Position numbers and translations under genes: made by a program
The notes under the pieces: generated by a model
What the model saw: the letters and a program-made list of their open reading frames with translations, nothing else
What the model was told of the DNA's origin: nothing
The model's database searches: none
Assembly: GCA_037478835.1 (NCBI GenBank)
Contig: JBBFLV010000001.1
Span: 186,001-250,000 of the forward strand
From: 630D-37 sp037478835
GTDB lineage: Bacteria > Chloroflexota > Anaerolineae > Anaerolineales > Villigracilaceae
Direction of reading: 5' to 3'
DNA: 64,000 bases
Part shown: one piece after another, positions 52,263 to 61,567 of the stretch
How positions within the stretch are numbered: position 1 is the first letter of the stretch
How the letters are laid out: every line of letters starts with the position of its first letter

Positions 52263-53659
52263 TGACCCACGTGCATTTCATCGGCATCGGTGGAAGCGGC
52301 CTTTCGGCCATTGCCCGTGTGCTTCTGGAAAGCGGCTACACGGTGAGCGGTTCTGACCGTGTCCTTTCTCCCCTGGCAGAAGAGCTTCAGCGCTTGGGGG
52401 CAAAGGTATATATCGGTCACCGGGCCGAGCAGGTGCAGGGCGCCGATTGGGTGGTGCGCTCCTCTGCCATTCCCGATGACAACGTGGAAGTACAAGCGGC
52501 GCGGCAGGCCGGCATTCCCGTCTATAAACGGGCCGATTTTCTCGGTCATTGGATGGAGGGGAAGATCGGCATTGCCGTGGCCGGCACCCACGGCAAGACC
52601 ACCACGACGGCGATGATCGCCTGGATGCTCACCGCGTTGGGCCAGGACCCGACCTTCATCGTCGGCGGTGTGATGCGTAATTTGGGCGTCAACGCGCGCG
52701 CCGGAGGCGGACAGGCCTTTGTCATCGAGGCGGATGAATACGATCGCATGTTCCTCGGTCTGCGTCCGCGCATTGCAGTCGTGACCAACGTGGAACACGA
52801 TCATCCGGATTGCTATCCCACTTTTGTGGACATGTTGCAGGCTTTTGAAGCGTTTGTCAGCTTGCTGCCACAGAACGGCACGCTGATCGCCTGCGCCGAA
52901 AACCCCGGTGCCTCTCATCTGATGACGGTAGCTCAGCGCCTCGGACGCCAAACGTTGGCCTATTCTGCTGAAGATCACTTTACCATCCGTGCCATGCATT
53001 GGGTATTGGCAAGAGAGATGAAGTTGAACGAGCACGGTGGCTACACCTTCCGAGCCGAAACCAATTTCTCCCATGGGCGCTCTGCGCAGATTGCGCTGCG
53101 GGTGCCGGGGCGGCATAACGTCCAGAACGCCCTGGCGGCTTGGAGCGTGGCCCTCGTACTGGGCTTGCCGTTCAAACAGGCGGCCGAGGCGTTGGAGGCC
53201 TTTGAGGGGACGGGACGGCGCTTTGAGGTCCGTGGTGAGGTGAAGGGGATCACCCTGATCGATGATTATGCCCATCATCCGACGGAGATCGAGGCCACGC
53301 TGGAAGCGGCGCGAGCACGCTACGGTCAACGACGGCTGTGGGCACTCTGGCAACCTCACACATATTCACGTACGCAGGCACTCCTGCCCTTTTTTGCCCG
53401 TGCGTTCTACCGTGCCGATGAGGTGATTGTTACCGAGATTTACCGTGCCCGTGAAGCGGTGCAATCTTTCTCGGCGCAGGAAGTGGTGCGGCAGATGCGC
53501 CATTCCTCGGTGCATTTCCTGCCCACCTTGGAGGAGGCTACTGACTATCTGGAACAACATTTGCAGCCCGGCGATGTGCTGCTTGTCCTTTCGGCCGGCG
53601 ATGCGGATCGGGTGACGGAGGAACTGCTTCGTCGCTTACAGGCTGAGGAGCGTTCATGA
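52262..53659 (+). CDS. murC: UDP-MurNAc-L-alanine ligase
   Basis: A 465-residue Mur ligase. HFIGIGGSGLSAIA at the N terminus, the ATP loop GTHGKTTTTAM (residues ~107-117), EADEYDRMFL and DDYAHHPTEIEATLEA are clear. It adds L-Ala to UDP-MurNAc. ATGA overlap with murB. Confidence 0.96.
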   Translation: MTHVHFIGIGGSGLSAIARVLLESGYTVSGSDRVLSPLAEELQRLGAKVYIGHRAEQVQGADWVVRSSAIPDDNVEVQAARQAGIPVYKRADFLGHWMEGKIGIAVAGTHGKTTTTAMIAWMLTALGQDPTFIVGGVMRNLGVNARAGGGQAFVIEADEYDRMFLGLRPRIAVVTNVEHDHPDCYPTFVDMLQAFEAFVSLLPQNGTLIACAENPGASHLMTVAQRLGRQTLAYSAEDHFTIRAMHWVLAREMKLNEHGGYTFRAETNFSHGRSAQIALRVPGRHNVQNALAAWSVALVLGLPFKQAAEALEAFEGTGRRFEVRGEVKGITLIDDYAHHPTEIEATLEAARARYGQRRLWALWQPHTYSRTQALLPFFARAFYRADEVIVTEIYRAREAVQSFSAQEVVRQMRHSSVHFLPTLEEATDYLEQHLQPGDVLLVLSAGDADRVTEELLRRLQAEERS

Positions 53660-54564
53660 TTGCCTTGCCGCTCTCTCTTCGCACCCTCTTTGGTGAGCGC
53701 CTGCAGCAGAATGTGCCCTTGGCGCGCTATACCAGCGCGCGCATCGGCGGCCCGGCCGACTTTTTGCTGGTGGTGAAATCGGCTGCGGAGCTGGAAGCGG
53801 CCGTTTCGGCGGCGTGGGAAGCCGGCCTGTCCTTCACCTTGCTCGGTGGTGGCTCGAACGTGCTGATCAGCGATAAGGGCATTCGCGGGCTGGTGATCCT
53901 GAATCGGGCGGGGCACGTGCGTTTTATCGAAGGGGAGATGCCGCGGGTCTGGGCGGAATCCGGCGCCGGCCTGAGCCAAGTGGCGCAGCGCGCCGCGGCA
54001 CGCGGGTACGGCGGTCTGGAGTGGGCGGCGACGGTCCCCGGCACGGTGGGCGGTGCCGTCTACGGCAATGCCGGTGCTTTCGGCGGCGATATGGCCGGTT
54101 CGCTTTTCCTGGCCCATCTCATCACCCCGCAGGGACGGCAGAGCTGGAATGCCCAGGAGATGGGATATGGCTATCGTACCAGCCGTCTGAAGCGCGGCGA
54201 GGTGCAAGCCGTGGTCTTGGCGGCGGAACTGCGCCTGGAACCTTCGACCCCGGAGCAGGCGCGTCAGCGGATTGCGGAATTCAGTCAACGGCGCAAGGCC
54301 ACCCAACCGCCCGGTGCCAGCATGGGATCGATGTTCAAAAATCCCCCCGGCGATTATGCCGGGCGCCTGATCGAAGCAGCCGGCCTCAAGGGGCGGCGCA
54401 TCGGGAATGTGGAAGTCAGCCCGATCCATGCCAATTTCTTTGTCAACCACGGCCAGGCACGCGCCTCGGATGTGCGGGCACTGATCGAAGAGGTCCAGGC
54501 CAGGGTGCGTGAGGCGTTTGGCATTTCATTGGAGTTGGAGATCGAATTTCTCGGAGAATGGTGA
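53656..54564 (+). CDS. murB: UDP-N-acetylenolpyruvoylglucosamine reductase
   Basis: A 302-residue FAD enzyme. Signatures: RIGGPADFL, LGGGSNVLISD, the FAD motif GTVGGAVYGNAGAFGG, and the active-site GSMFKNPPGDYAGRLIEAAG (type II-like, with Ser in GSMFKNP). It reduces the MurA product to UDP-MurNAc. Confidence 0.96.
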   Translation: MIALPLSLRTLFGERLQQNVPLARYTSARIGGPADFLLVVKSAAELEAAVSAAWEAGLSFTLLGGGSNVLISDKGIRGLVILNRAGHVRFIEGEMPRVWAESGAGLSQVAQRAAARGYGGLEWAATVPGTVGGAVYGNAGAFGGDMAGSLFLAHLITPQGRQSWNAQEMGYGYRTSRLKRGEVQAVVLAAELRLEPSTPEQARQRIAEFSQRRKATQPPGASMGSMFKNPPGDYAGRLIEAAGLKGRRIGNVEVSPIHANFFVNHGQARASDVRALIEEVQARVREAFGISLELEIEFLGEW

Positions 54565-54566
54565 GA

Positions 54567-55673
54567 ATGACGAAGCTACGCGTTTTGGTCTTATTCGGCG
54601 GTCGTTCGGGAGAGCATGAGGTCTCGTTGATCTCGGCGCGTTCGGTATTGAGCGTGCTGGATCGGGCGCGCTATGAGGTGATCGAGGTGGGGATCACGCA
54701 TGAGGGGGAGTGGTTGGGCGGAGAGGGGGCGTTGGAGGCCTTTGAGAAGGGCGAGCATTCCCGCCTGGAACCGGTGACGATCTTTCCCCAACCCGGACGG
54801 CGCGGCTTGTTTGCTTTGCGCGGCGATCGCTGGGTGCGCGTTAGCGAGGTGGATGTTGTTTTCCCGGTGCTCCACGGGACCTTTGGCGAGGATGGCACTT
54901 TACAAGGCTTGCTGGAGATGGCCGAGGTGGCCTATGTGGGTGCCGGCGTGGTCGGTTCGGCGGTGGGCATGGATAAGGGTGTCTTCAAGCATGTGATGCG
55001 AGCACGCGGCATTCCGGTGGTGGATTGGATGGTGGTCACACGTCGGGAGATCGAAACGCAGATCGAAGAGGTGGTGGCACGTGCCGAGGCTTTGAGTGCC
55101 TATCCGCTCTTCACCAAGCCGGCCAATTTGGGGTCTTCCGTCGGCGTGACGCGCTGCCAAAACCGCGCCGACCTGGTGCGTGGGTTGCGCGAGGCGGCGC
55201 GCTACGATCGGCGCGTGTTGATCGAGCACGGCATTCCGCAGGCGCGCGAGATCGAGGTGAGTGTGCTGGGTAACGATCAACCGCAGGCCTCGATTGCCGG
55301 TGAGATCATTCCCAGCCGCGAGTTCTATTCCTATGAGGCCAAGTACCTGGACGGCACTTCTGGCCTGCTCATCCCGGCGCCTTTGGATGCCGAACAGATG
55401 GCGCGTGTGCAGCAACTGGCGCTGGAGGCCTATCGCGCCGTAGATTGTGCCGGCATGGCGCGCGTGGATTTTCTGATGGATCGCCACAGCGGCGAGATCT
55501 ACCTGAACGAGATCAATACGATCCCCGGTTTTACCTCGATCAGCATGTACCCTAAGCTCTGGGAGGCGAGTGGCCTACCTTATCCTCAATTGGTGGATCG
55601 GCTGATCGAGCTGGCGCTGGAGCGTCAGGCCGACCGTCAACGCACGGAACGCGTCTATCGGAGGGAAGGATGA
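54567..55673 (+). CDS. ddl: D-alanine-D-alanine ligase
   Basis: A 368-residue ATP-grasp enzyme. LFGGRSGEHEVSLISARSV, the lid KPANLGSSVGVTRC, and the metal site YLNEINTIPGFTSISMYPKL are diagnostic. Starts at 54558 (ATG) or 54561 (GTG) are possible; 54567 begins with the family's usual MTKLRVLVLFGG. ATGA overlap with ftsQ. Confidence 0.95.
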   Translation: MTKLRVLVLFGGRSGEHEVSLISARSVLSVLDRARYEVIEVGITHEGEWLGGEGALEAFEKGEHSRLEPVTIFPQPGRRGLFALRGDRWVRVSEVDVVFPVLHGTFGEDGTLQGLLEMAEVAYVGAGVVGSAVGMDKGVFKHVMRARGIPVVDWMVVTRREIETQIEEVVARAEALSAYPLFTKPANLGSSVGVTRCQNRADLVRGLREAARYDRRVLIEHGIPQAREIEVSVLGNDQPQASIAGEIIPSREFYSYEAKYLDGTSGLLIPAPLDAEQMARVQQLALEAYRAVDCAGMARVDFLMDRHSGEIYLNEINTIPGFTSISMYPKLWEASGLPYPQLVDRLIELALERQADRQRTERVYRREG

Positions 55674-56590
55674 GCCGTCGTTCGTTGCCGCGCTCGGAAC
55701 GCATCCGTCAACGGCGGCGCACCTTGCCGCAGGTGACGCGTCGCGCCGCCTGGGGTGATTTTGTCCGCCCCGGAAAAGGGAGGCCTCGAAAGTATGAAGC
55801 GGCCGTGGGAAGTTTTGTACGTACCCCTGGCCATCTGTCTCTGCTGCGCGGCCTCTCTTTCAGCTCCGTTGCTCGTACGTTCTGGATGCTGGTTATGATG
55901 GGGCTTGTGCTCGGAGGGTTCTATCTGCTCTTCGGCACGCCGTATTTCCGCGTGGAGCGTCCGCAGATCGAGGGCCTGCAGTGGGTGAACCCGCAGGAGG
56001 TGGAAGCGGTGCTGGGGATCAACGGTCGTCTGCTCTTTACCCTCTCGCCAAGCGATCTGGAAAGCAGGTTACGTCGCCAGTTTCCGGAATTTGCGGCTGT
56101 GGAGGTGCGTTTGAGCCTGCCCAATCGGTTGGAGGTGCGCGTCCGCGAGCGGCAACCGTTGATCTATTGGGAACTGGATGGACGATATACCTGGGTGGAT
56201 GCGGAAGGCATTGCCCTACGGCCGCGTGGGGAGATGCCGAATTTGCTACGGGTGCGGGCGCTTACTCCGCCGCCACCGCAACCTGCGCCTGCCGATCCGC
56301 TGATACCGCCGGCCTACCTTTCGGTGGAGATGGTCGAAGCGTTGCGTCGCCTGGCGATCTTCTTGCCACCGGGAACGACGTTCCTCTACGATGCGCGCTA
56401 CGGCTTTGGCTGGGAAGATGCCCAGGGCGGGCGCGTTTTCTTCGGTCAGACGGCGGAGGAGATGCCGGCGCGTGCGCAGGTTTACCTCTACCTGAGCCGT
56501 TCTCTGAGCAAGCGCGGCATTCGGCCGGCGTTGATCGATCTGAGATATCCGGATGCGCCTTATTACCGTCTGGAGCCTGACGATGGATGA
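55670..56590 (+). CDS. ftsQ: cell division protein FtsQ/DivIB
   Basis: A 306-residue bitopic protein: a basic cytoplasmic tail (~70 residues, Arg-rich), one membrane helix (residues ~70-90), then a POTRA domain (YFRVERPQIEGLQWVNPQEV) and the FtsQ beta domain (PNRLEVRVRERQPLIYWEL). A Pro-rich stretch (TPPPPQPAPADPLIPP) is an extra. It bridges FtsL-type and FtsI/FtsW partners. Confidence 0.9.
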   Translation: MSRRSLPRSERIRQRRRTLPQVTRRAAWGDFVRPGKGRPRKYEAAVGSFVRTPGHLSLLRGLSFSSVARTFWMLVMMGLVLGGFYLLFGTPYFRVERPQIEGLQWVNPQEVEAVLGINGRLLFTLSPSDLESRLRRQFPEFAAVEVRLSLPNRLEVRVRERQPLIYWELDGRYTWVDAEGIALRPRGEMPNLLRVRALTPPPPQPAPADPLIPPAYLSVEMVEALRRLAIFLPPGTTFLYDARYGFGWEDAQGGRVFFGQTAEEMPARAQVYLYLSRSLSKRGIRPALIDLRYPDAPYYRLEPDDG

Positions 56591-57800
56591 GATTATCGTA
56601 GGCATTGACGTGGGCACTACCAAGGTCTGCACCCTGGTCGGAAGGGTGGAGGAAGAGGGGCAGATCCGCATCCTGGGGCTGGGGATCGAGCCGGCGGCCG
56701 GGATGAAAAAGGGCGTGGTCGTTGACCTGGAAGCGGCCTCGGCGGCGATCCGTCGCTCGGTGGAGAAAGCCCAGCAGACTTCCGGCCTGGAGATCGCTGC
56801 GGCGTTGGTGAGCCTGGCGGGTGGCAACGTCTCTTCGGTCAACAGCCGCGGGGCGGTGGCCGTGCCGCATGGGCGGATCGAGGCCCAGGATATTGCGCGC
56901 GCCCTCGATCAGGCGCAGGCGATTGCGATTCCTCACGATCGCGAGATCGTGCACATCATCCAGCGCGATTTCAGCGTGGATGGACAAAGTGGCATTCGTT
57001 CTCCGTTGGGCATGCACGGCTATCGCCTAGAAGTCGAAGCGCATATCATCACTGCTTCGGCGGCTACGCTGGAGAACCTGCGTCAATGTGTGCGGGCGGC
57101 CGGCGTGGAGACGGTGCAGTTTGTGCTCAATCCGCTGGCTTCGGCAGAAGTGGTGCTGACCGAGCAGGAGCGTCAGCTTGGCGTGGCGGTTTGCGATATC
57201 GGCGGCGGCACGACCGATTTGGCGATCTATGTGGACGGCAATGTTTGGCACACGATGGTGCTCGCGGTGGGTGGCAACCACATTACGCAGGACCTAGCCC
57301 ACGGGCTGCGCTTGCCGTTTTCCCAGGCAGAGGAGATCAAGGTCCAAAAAGGGCACGCGCTGCGCCATGCCGTGAGTGCCGAGGAGACCTTCACCATCCG
57401 CCCGTTTGGTGAGGATCAGGATGTGGAGATCAGCCGTGAAGAGGTGGCCTATATCATCCAGGCGCGGGTGGAGGAGATGTTCCTGCTCATCCTCCAGGAG
57501 ATTAAGCGCTCCGGGTTTGATGGCCTGCTCCCGGCCGGCCTGGTTTTGACCGGCGGTAGCAGTGCTCTGCCGGGCATGCGTCAGTTGGCAGCCGAGGTGC
57601 TGGGGATGCCGGTGCGCGTGGCGAAGCCAGAAAATCTGTTGGGGATGGTCGATCGCCTGGGCTCGCCGGCCTATTCGACCAGTGTGGGCCTGTTGCAATG
57701 GGCTGTTTCGATGCGCGGCCAGGAACTGCACAGCCCGTTGCGACGATCGTCTCGAGCTACGTTCAACCTTTGGGAATGGCTGAGGCGCTTATTGCCTTAG
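56583..57800 (+). CDS. ftsA: cell division protein FtsA
   Basis: A 405-residue actin-like ATPase. The phosphate-1 motif VGIDVGTTKVCTLVG starts the protein; phosphate-2 is VCDIGGGTTDLAIYVDG; the adenosine motif is VLTGGSSALPGM. An amphipathic helix at the end, FNLWEWLRRLLP, would hold it to the membrane and tether FtsZ. The start at 56583 overlaps ftsQ by 8 bp. Confidence 0.94.
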   Translation: MDEIIVGIDVGTTKVCTLVGRVEEEGQIRILGLGIEPAAGMKKGVVVDLEAASAAIRRSVEKAQQTSGLEIAAALVSLAGGNVSSVNSRGAVAVPHGRIEAQDIARALDQAQAIAIPHDREIVHIIQRDFSVDGQSGIRSPLGMHGYRLEVEAHIITASAATLENLRQCVRAAGVETVQFVLNPLASAEVVLTEQERQLGVAVCDIGGGTTDLAIYVDGNVWHTMVLAVGGNHITQDLAHGLRLPFSQAEEIKVQKGHALRHAVSAEETFTIRPFGEDQDVEISREEVAYIIQARVEEMFLLILQEIKRSGFDGLLPAGLVLTGGSSALPGMRQLAAEVLGMPVRVAKPENLLGMVDRLGSPAYSTSVGLLQWAVSMRGQELHSPLRRSSRATFNLWEWLRRLLP

Positions 57801-57839
57801 AAATTGTCCATGAGGAATTCTTTTCACAGGAGGCACAGC

Positions 57840-58964
57840 ATGTCATCTACCCCATCTAACACACCCGAATCGTTTGCCCGCATTAAGGTGATCGGTGTGG
57901 GCGGTGGCGGCCAAAATGCCGTCAACCGCATGATTTCGACCGGTATTCAAGGCGTCGAGTTCATTGCGGCCAACACCGATGCGCAAGCGCTGGCACTTTC
58001 CAAAGCGCCGTTGCGCATTCGCCTGGGCGAAAAGTTGACCCGCGGCCTGGGCGCCGGCGGTGATCCGGAAGTGGGACGCAAGGCCGCCGAAGAATCGGCC
58101 GATGAGCTGTATAACGCGCTCAAAGGGGCCGATATGGTCTTTATCACGGCCGGCATGGGCGGCGGGACCGGCACCGGCGCCGCGCCGGTGGTGGCACAGG
58201 TGGCCAAGGAGTGCGGCGCGCTGACCATCGGCGTAGTGACGCGCCCCTTCTCGTTTGAGGGTTCGCGCCGTATGCAGTCGGCCGAGGCGGGGATCAATCG
58301 CCTCAAGGAGCATGCCCATACGCTGATCGTCATCCCGAATGACCGCCTGCTACAGCTTTCGGATAAGCGCGTCAGCCTGGAGGATGCCTTCCGCATGGCC
58401 GATGATGTGCTCCATCAGGGTATTCAGGGCATTTCGGAGCTGATCACAGTGCCCGGCCTGATCAACCTGGACTTTGCCGATGTGCGCGCCATCATGTCCG
58501 AGGGCGGGGCGGCACTCATGGCGGTCGGTCGCGGCTCCGGCGAGGACCGGGCGCGCATCGCTGCCGAGCAGGCGATCTCCAGCAAGTTGCTGGATATTAC
58601 GATTGACGGTGCCCGTGGCGTGCTCTTTAACATCACCGGTGGTCCGGACCTGACGCTCTTCGAGGTCAATCAGGCGGCGGCCATCATCCGCGAGACGACG
58701 CATCCGGATGTGAACATGATCTTCGGTGCGGTGATCGATCCGAACATGGGTGATGAGGTGCGCATTACGGTGATCGCCACCGGCTTTGAGCGCACCGGCC
58801 TGCCGCGGCGTGCGGTGGATCGACCGGCGGCTTCGGGCGCGACTCGTGAGGCGCGTCCCCTGGTGGATGTGGATGCAGCCAGACCGCGCTCCTCAATGAG
58901 CAGTTTGCCACCCGCGGATAGCGACGATCTGGATATCCCGACTTTCCTGCGTCATCGGCGGTAA
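57840..58964 (+). CDS. ftsZ: cell division GTPase FtsZ
   Basis: A 374-residue tubulin homologue. GVGGGGQNAVNRM, the tubulin signature GMGGGTGTGAAPVVAQ (residues ~107-122) and NLDFADVRAIM are present. The last residues, LDIPTFLRHR, are the FtsA-binding tail. ACAGGAGG lies 7 nt before the ATG. Last gene of the cluster; a strong terminator follows about 110 bp later. Confidence 0.97.
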   Translation: MSSTPSNTPESFARIKVIGVGGGGQNAVNRMISTGIQGVEFIAANTDAQALALSKAPLRIRLGEKLTRGLGAGGDPEVGRKAAEESADELYNALKGADMVFITAGMGGGTGTGAAPVVAQVAKECGALTIGVVTRPFSFEGSRRMQSAEAGINRLKEHAHTLIVIPNDRLLQLSDKRVSLEDAFRMADDVLHQGIQGISELITVPGLINLDFADVRAIMSEGGAALMAVGRGSGEDRARIAAEQAISSKLLDITIDGARGVLFNITGGPDLTLFEVNQAAAIIRETTHPDVNMIFGAVIDPNMGDEVRITVIATGFERTGLPRRAVDRPAASGATREARPLVDVDAARPRSSMSSLPPADSDDLDIPTFLRHRR

Positions 58965-59117
58965 AGCTCGGCCGGAGCCGGAAAGCCGAGGCAGACGGAT
59001 GGGAAACCATCCGCACTTTGACATGTGAACCTCCTGAGGAGTGAGGCTTTGTTATGCTTGCCGGTGCTCATAGTAGAGATACGGCATATCGCCTTCCGGT
59101 GGTATGCCGTATCTTTT
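58965..59117 (+). ncRNA. structured RNA of unknown family downstream of ftsZ, ending in an intrinsic terminator
   Basis: Successive hairpins: CTCGGC/GCCGAG (58967-58988), GGATGG-GAAA-CCATCC with a GNRA loop (~58998-59013), CTCC-TGA-GGAG (~59031-59041), then the terminator. The density of structure is higher than a plain 3' UTR needs. I compared it in mind with TPP, SAM, cobalamin, c-di-GMP, Moco and SRP RNAs and found no fit. It may be a 3' UTR-derived sRNA of the dcw operon. Confidence 0.45.
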
Positions 59118-59118
59118 T
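59077..59118 (+). terminator. intrinsic terminator of the dcw cluster
   Basis: A perfect 12-bp stem AGATACGGCATA/TATGCCGTATCT (59077-59088 and 59103-59114) followed by T-rich sequence. Confidence 0.92.
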
Positions 59119-59165
59119 GTACACTATTTTCACAAGCAAGTCCCCCACTGCAAAAAAATGATGCG

Positions 59166-59225
59166 TTAGCGCAAGCGGTTCGGAATAGGACATGGATGGC
59201 CGCAGATGCTAGGGATAAACACCGA
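59166..59225 (+). repeat. dispersed repeat, copy B (GGAATAGGACA type)
   Basis: TTAGCGCAA, CGGAATAGGACATGGATG, CGCAGAT and AAACACCG follow in the same order as on the minus strand of 12648-12711. Confidence 0.65.
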
Positions 59226-59378
59226 TTGGCTCATGTTTAGGCCGAGTGCGGTACAATCCGTCGATAAAGGAAGTAGAAAAGATTCACTTTTTTTATAAAG
59301 CGGTAAATGGCAGGCATATTTTACGGACACCGCGGAGATTGTGCAAGCCATGCGCAGAAAAATGAGAGAATCACGAGC

Positions 59379-59406
59379 GGCACAGGACAAATCCCGTGCT
59401 ACGCAT
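59379..59406. repeat. GGCACAGG hairpin repeat, further copy
   Basis: GGCACAGGACAAATCCCGTG CTACGC closely matches 15435-15462; GGCAC/GTGC and GGA/TCC pair. Confidence 0.6.
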
Positions 59407-59625
59407 CAGGCTTAGACATGAGCCAACGATAAAAAGTCCTACCGACGATCGTTTGGACGAACACACCTTTTCTACTTAAGAAAACTGATTGTGGGTGATC
59501 ACCCATCCTTAACTTATTTTTCCCCTTTCGTTAACCTCTTGGCGTATAATATCCAGTAGCCCATCTTGGATGGCAATTCATAGCCCGTTTTGAAGAAGGA
59601 AGAATCCTGCGAACACGAGGGAGCG

Positions 59626-60408
59626 ATGCATATTCTGGTTACAAACGATGATGGTGTTTCTTCGCCGGGGTTGCTGGCGTTGGTACAGGAAATGCGCCGC
59701 TTGGGGGTAGTTTCTGTGCTGGCTCCGGATCGCAATTGGTCGGCCGGTGGGCATGTTAAGACGCTGGATCGGGCTTTGCGCGTGCGCGAGGTGCGTTTGG
59801 CCGATGGCACGCCTGCCTATGCCAGCGATGGCGCTCCTTCCGATTGCGTTGCCCTAGCCACTTTGGGGTACATCAAAGAAAAAATAGACCTGGTTGTTTC
59901 CGGCATCAATTTCGGCGCCAACCTGGGGCATGATGTTACCTATTCCGGCACTGTCACGGCGGCGATGGAGGCGGTGATCGCCGGGTTGCCGGCGGTGGCC
60001 GTTTCGCTGGAATTGCCGGAGGGCCACGTGGGCGAGGTGGACTTTTCGCCGGCGGCCCGTGCGGCGGGCTGGGTGGTGCAGCAAGTGATCGAGAACGGTT
60101 TGCCGCCGGAAGTGTTTCTCAACGTAAACGTGCCGTTCCGACCGTTGGATCAAATTCGCGGGTTTCGTATCACTCGCCTGGGGTTGCGTGTATATCACAG
60201 TCGGCTGGATGAGCGGATCGATCCGCGTGGCCGGCCGTATTACTGGATCGGCGGCGATGCGCCGGGCGGGGTGCCGGAACGCGGCACAGATGTCGGCGCG
60301 CTGGCAGATGGCTATGTGTCGATCACCCCGCTGCATCTCGATCTCACAGCTTATCGTGCACTGACCGATTTAATGACCTGGAACCTACCCAATATTCAAG
60401 ATTTGTGA
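59626..60408 (+). CDS. surE: 5'/3'-nucleotidase SurE
   Basis: A 260-residue phosphatase that acts on nucleoside monophosphates. The metal site TNDDGV has Asp8 and Asp9; APDRNWSAGGH, SDGAPSDCVALA and SGINFGANLGHDVTYSGTVT are typical. The ATG at 59626 has GAGGGAG directly upstream. It leads surE-phoU-arsC. Confidence 0.95.
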   Translation: MHILVTNDDGVSSPGLLALVQEMRRLGVVSVLAPDRNWSAGGHVKTLDRALRVREVRLADGTPAYASDGAPSDCVALATLGYIKEKIDLVVSGINFGANLGHDVTYSGTVTAAMEAVIAGLPAVAVSLELPEGHVGEVDFSPAARAAGWVVQQVIENGLPPEVFLNVNVPFRPLDQIRGFRITRLGLRVYHSRLDERIDPRGRPYYWIGGDAPGGVPERGTDVGALADGYVSITPLHLDLTAYRALTDLMTWNLPNIQDL

Positions 60409-60415
60409 GGTGAAC

Positions 60416-61096
60416 ATGTTGCGTAAAACCTTTGAGCAGGAACTACAGCATGTCAAGGAGGAGATCCTCATCCTGGGAAGCATGGTGGAGGATGCGGCGC
60501 TGAAATCCGTCGAAGCGCTCAAAAAGCGCGATCTGCAAGCGGCGCGGCAAATCTTGGATGCCGATCGGGAGATCAATGCCCGGCGTTATGCGATTGAGGA
60601 GAGCGTCGTTGTGCTGATCGCCACGCAACAGCCGATGGCACACGATCTGCGTTTCCTGGCTTCGATCCTTGAAATCGTCAGCGAGTTGGAGCGTATGGGC
60701 GATTATGCAAAGGGGATTGCCGTGATCAATTTGCGCATGGGCGACGAGCCCCTGCTCAAGCCGTTGATCGATATCCCTCGCATGGCACAGAAAGCCGTGG
60801 ATATGCTTCACCGGGCGCTAACGGCTTTTATCCAAGAAGATGTGGAAGCGGCTCGTGCCATCCCGAAGGAAGATGATGAGGTGGATGCGCTTTACAATCA
60901 AGTGTATCGGGAACTGATGACTTTTGTGATCCAGGATCCGAAGAATATTGAGCGTGCCAACTGGTTACTCTGGGCGGCGCACAACCTGGAGCGCTTCGCC
61001 GATCGGGTGACGAACATCTGTGAGCGGACGGTTTTTCTGGTTACCGGCCAGTTCACCGAGTTCGATACCACCTACGATGAGCTGGAACAAAAGTAG
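60416..61096 (+). CDS. phoU: phosphate-signalling protein PhoU
   Basis: A 226-residue all-helical protein with two PhoU repeats; LASILEIVSELERMGDYAKGI and LLWAAHNLERFADRVTNICER are the metal-binding motifs. It normally links the Pst phosphate transporter with PhoR-type signalling, neither of which is in the window. ATG at 60416 with GAGGTG; a GTG at 60410 is the alternative. Confidence 0.93.
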   Translation: MLRKTFEQELQHVKEEILILGSMVEDAALKSVEALKKRDLQAARQILDADREINARRYAIEESVVVLIATQQPMAHDLRFLASILEIVSELERMGDYAKGIAVINLRMGDEPLLKPLIDIPRMAQKAVDMLHRALTAFIQEDVEAARAIPKEDDEVDALYNQVYRELMTFVIQDPKNIERANWLLWAAHNLERFADRVTNICERTVFLVTGQFTEFDTTYDELEQK

Positions 61097-61107
61097 ACGG
61101 TTTTTTC

Positions 61108-61557
61108 ATGTCTTCGCCCTACCGTGTTCTTTTCCTTTGCACCGGGAATTCGGCGCGTTCCCAGATGGCGGAAGCGTTGGTCAACGCGCTTTGGGGAGAG
61201 CGCTGGCAGGCTTTTAGCGCCGGAACGCATCCTACCGGTTACGTGCACCCTTTGGCACTTCAGGCGCTACAGGAGATCGGGATTGAACATCGCGGCACGT
61301 CCAAATCGATCGCCGAGTTGCCGACTACCGATTTTGACCTGGTGATCACCGTTTGCGATGCGGCAGCGGAAGAGTGCCCGCTATGGCTGGGCCCCGGTCG
61401 CCGGGTGCACCAGGGTTATCCCGATCCGGCGGCGATGGGAGAAACAGAAGAAGAGCGCTTGGAAGCCTTTCGTCAAACGCGCGATCGCATGTTGCAGGAG
61501 CTGCCGGAATTGCTGAAGCGATGGGAAACGATTTTAGGAGGCTCTCCGCAGCCTTAG
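61108..61557 (+). CDS. arsC: thioredoxin-coupled arsenate reductase (LMW phosphatase fold)
   Basis: A 149-residue protein with the P-loop CTGNSARS (Cys11-Arg17) and two more Cys at 83 and 90 (TVCDAAAEECPLW). The spacing 11/83/90 reproduces the Cys10/82/89 relay of Staphylococcus plasmid ArsC. It reduces arsenate to arsenite with thioredoxin. Follows phoU by 11 bp, fitting phosphate/arsenate handling. No SD is clear. Confidence 0.92.
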   Translation: MSSPYRVLFLCTGNSARSQMAEALVNALWGERWQAFSAGTHPTGYVHPLALQALQEIGIEHRGTSKSIAELPTTDFDLVITVCDAAAEECPLWLGPGRRVHQGYPDPAAMGETEEERLEAFRQTRDRMLQELPELLKRWETILGGSPQP

Positions 61558-61567
61558 CGCTGCTTGG

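Larger units (their letters stand above)
59119..59625. other. gap with dispersed repeats before surE
   Basis: No supported gene. It includes two dispersed repeats (59166-59225 and 59379-59406), and a -10 TATAAT at 59545-59550 with a poor -35 that may serve surE. Confidence 0.55.

Noticed and set aside
58965..59060. TPP-type riboswitch
   Set aside because: TGAACCTCCTGAGGAG only superficially resembles the TGAACCTGATCTGG element; CUGAGA and the rest of the core are absent, and no thiamine gene follows.
59025..59240. 71-codon frame after ftsZ
   Set aside because: It runs across the dcw terminator and a dispersed repeat; no family.
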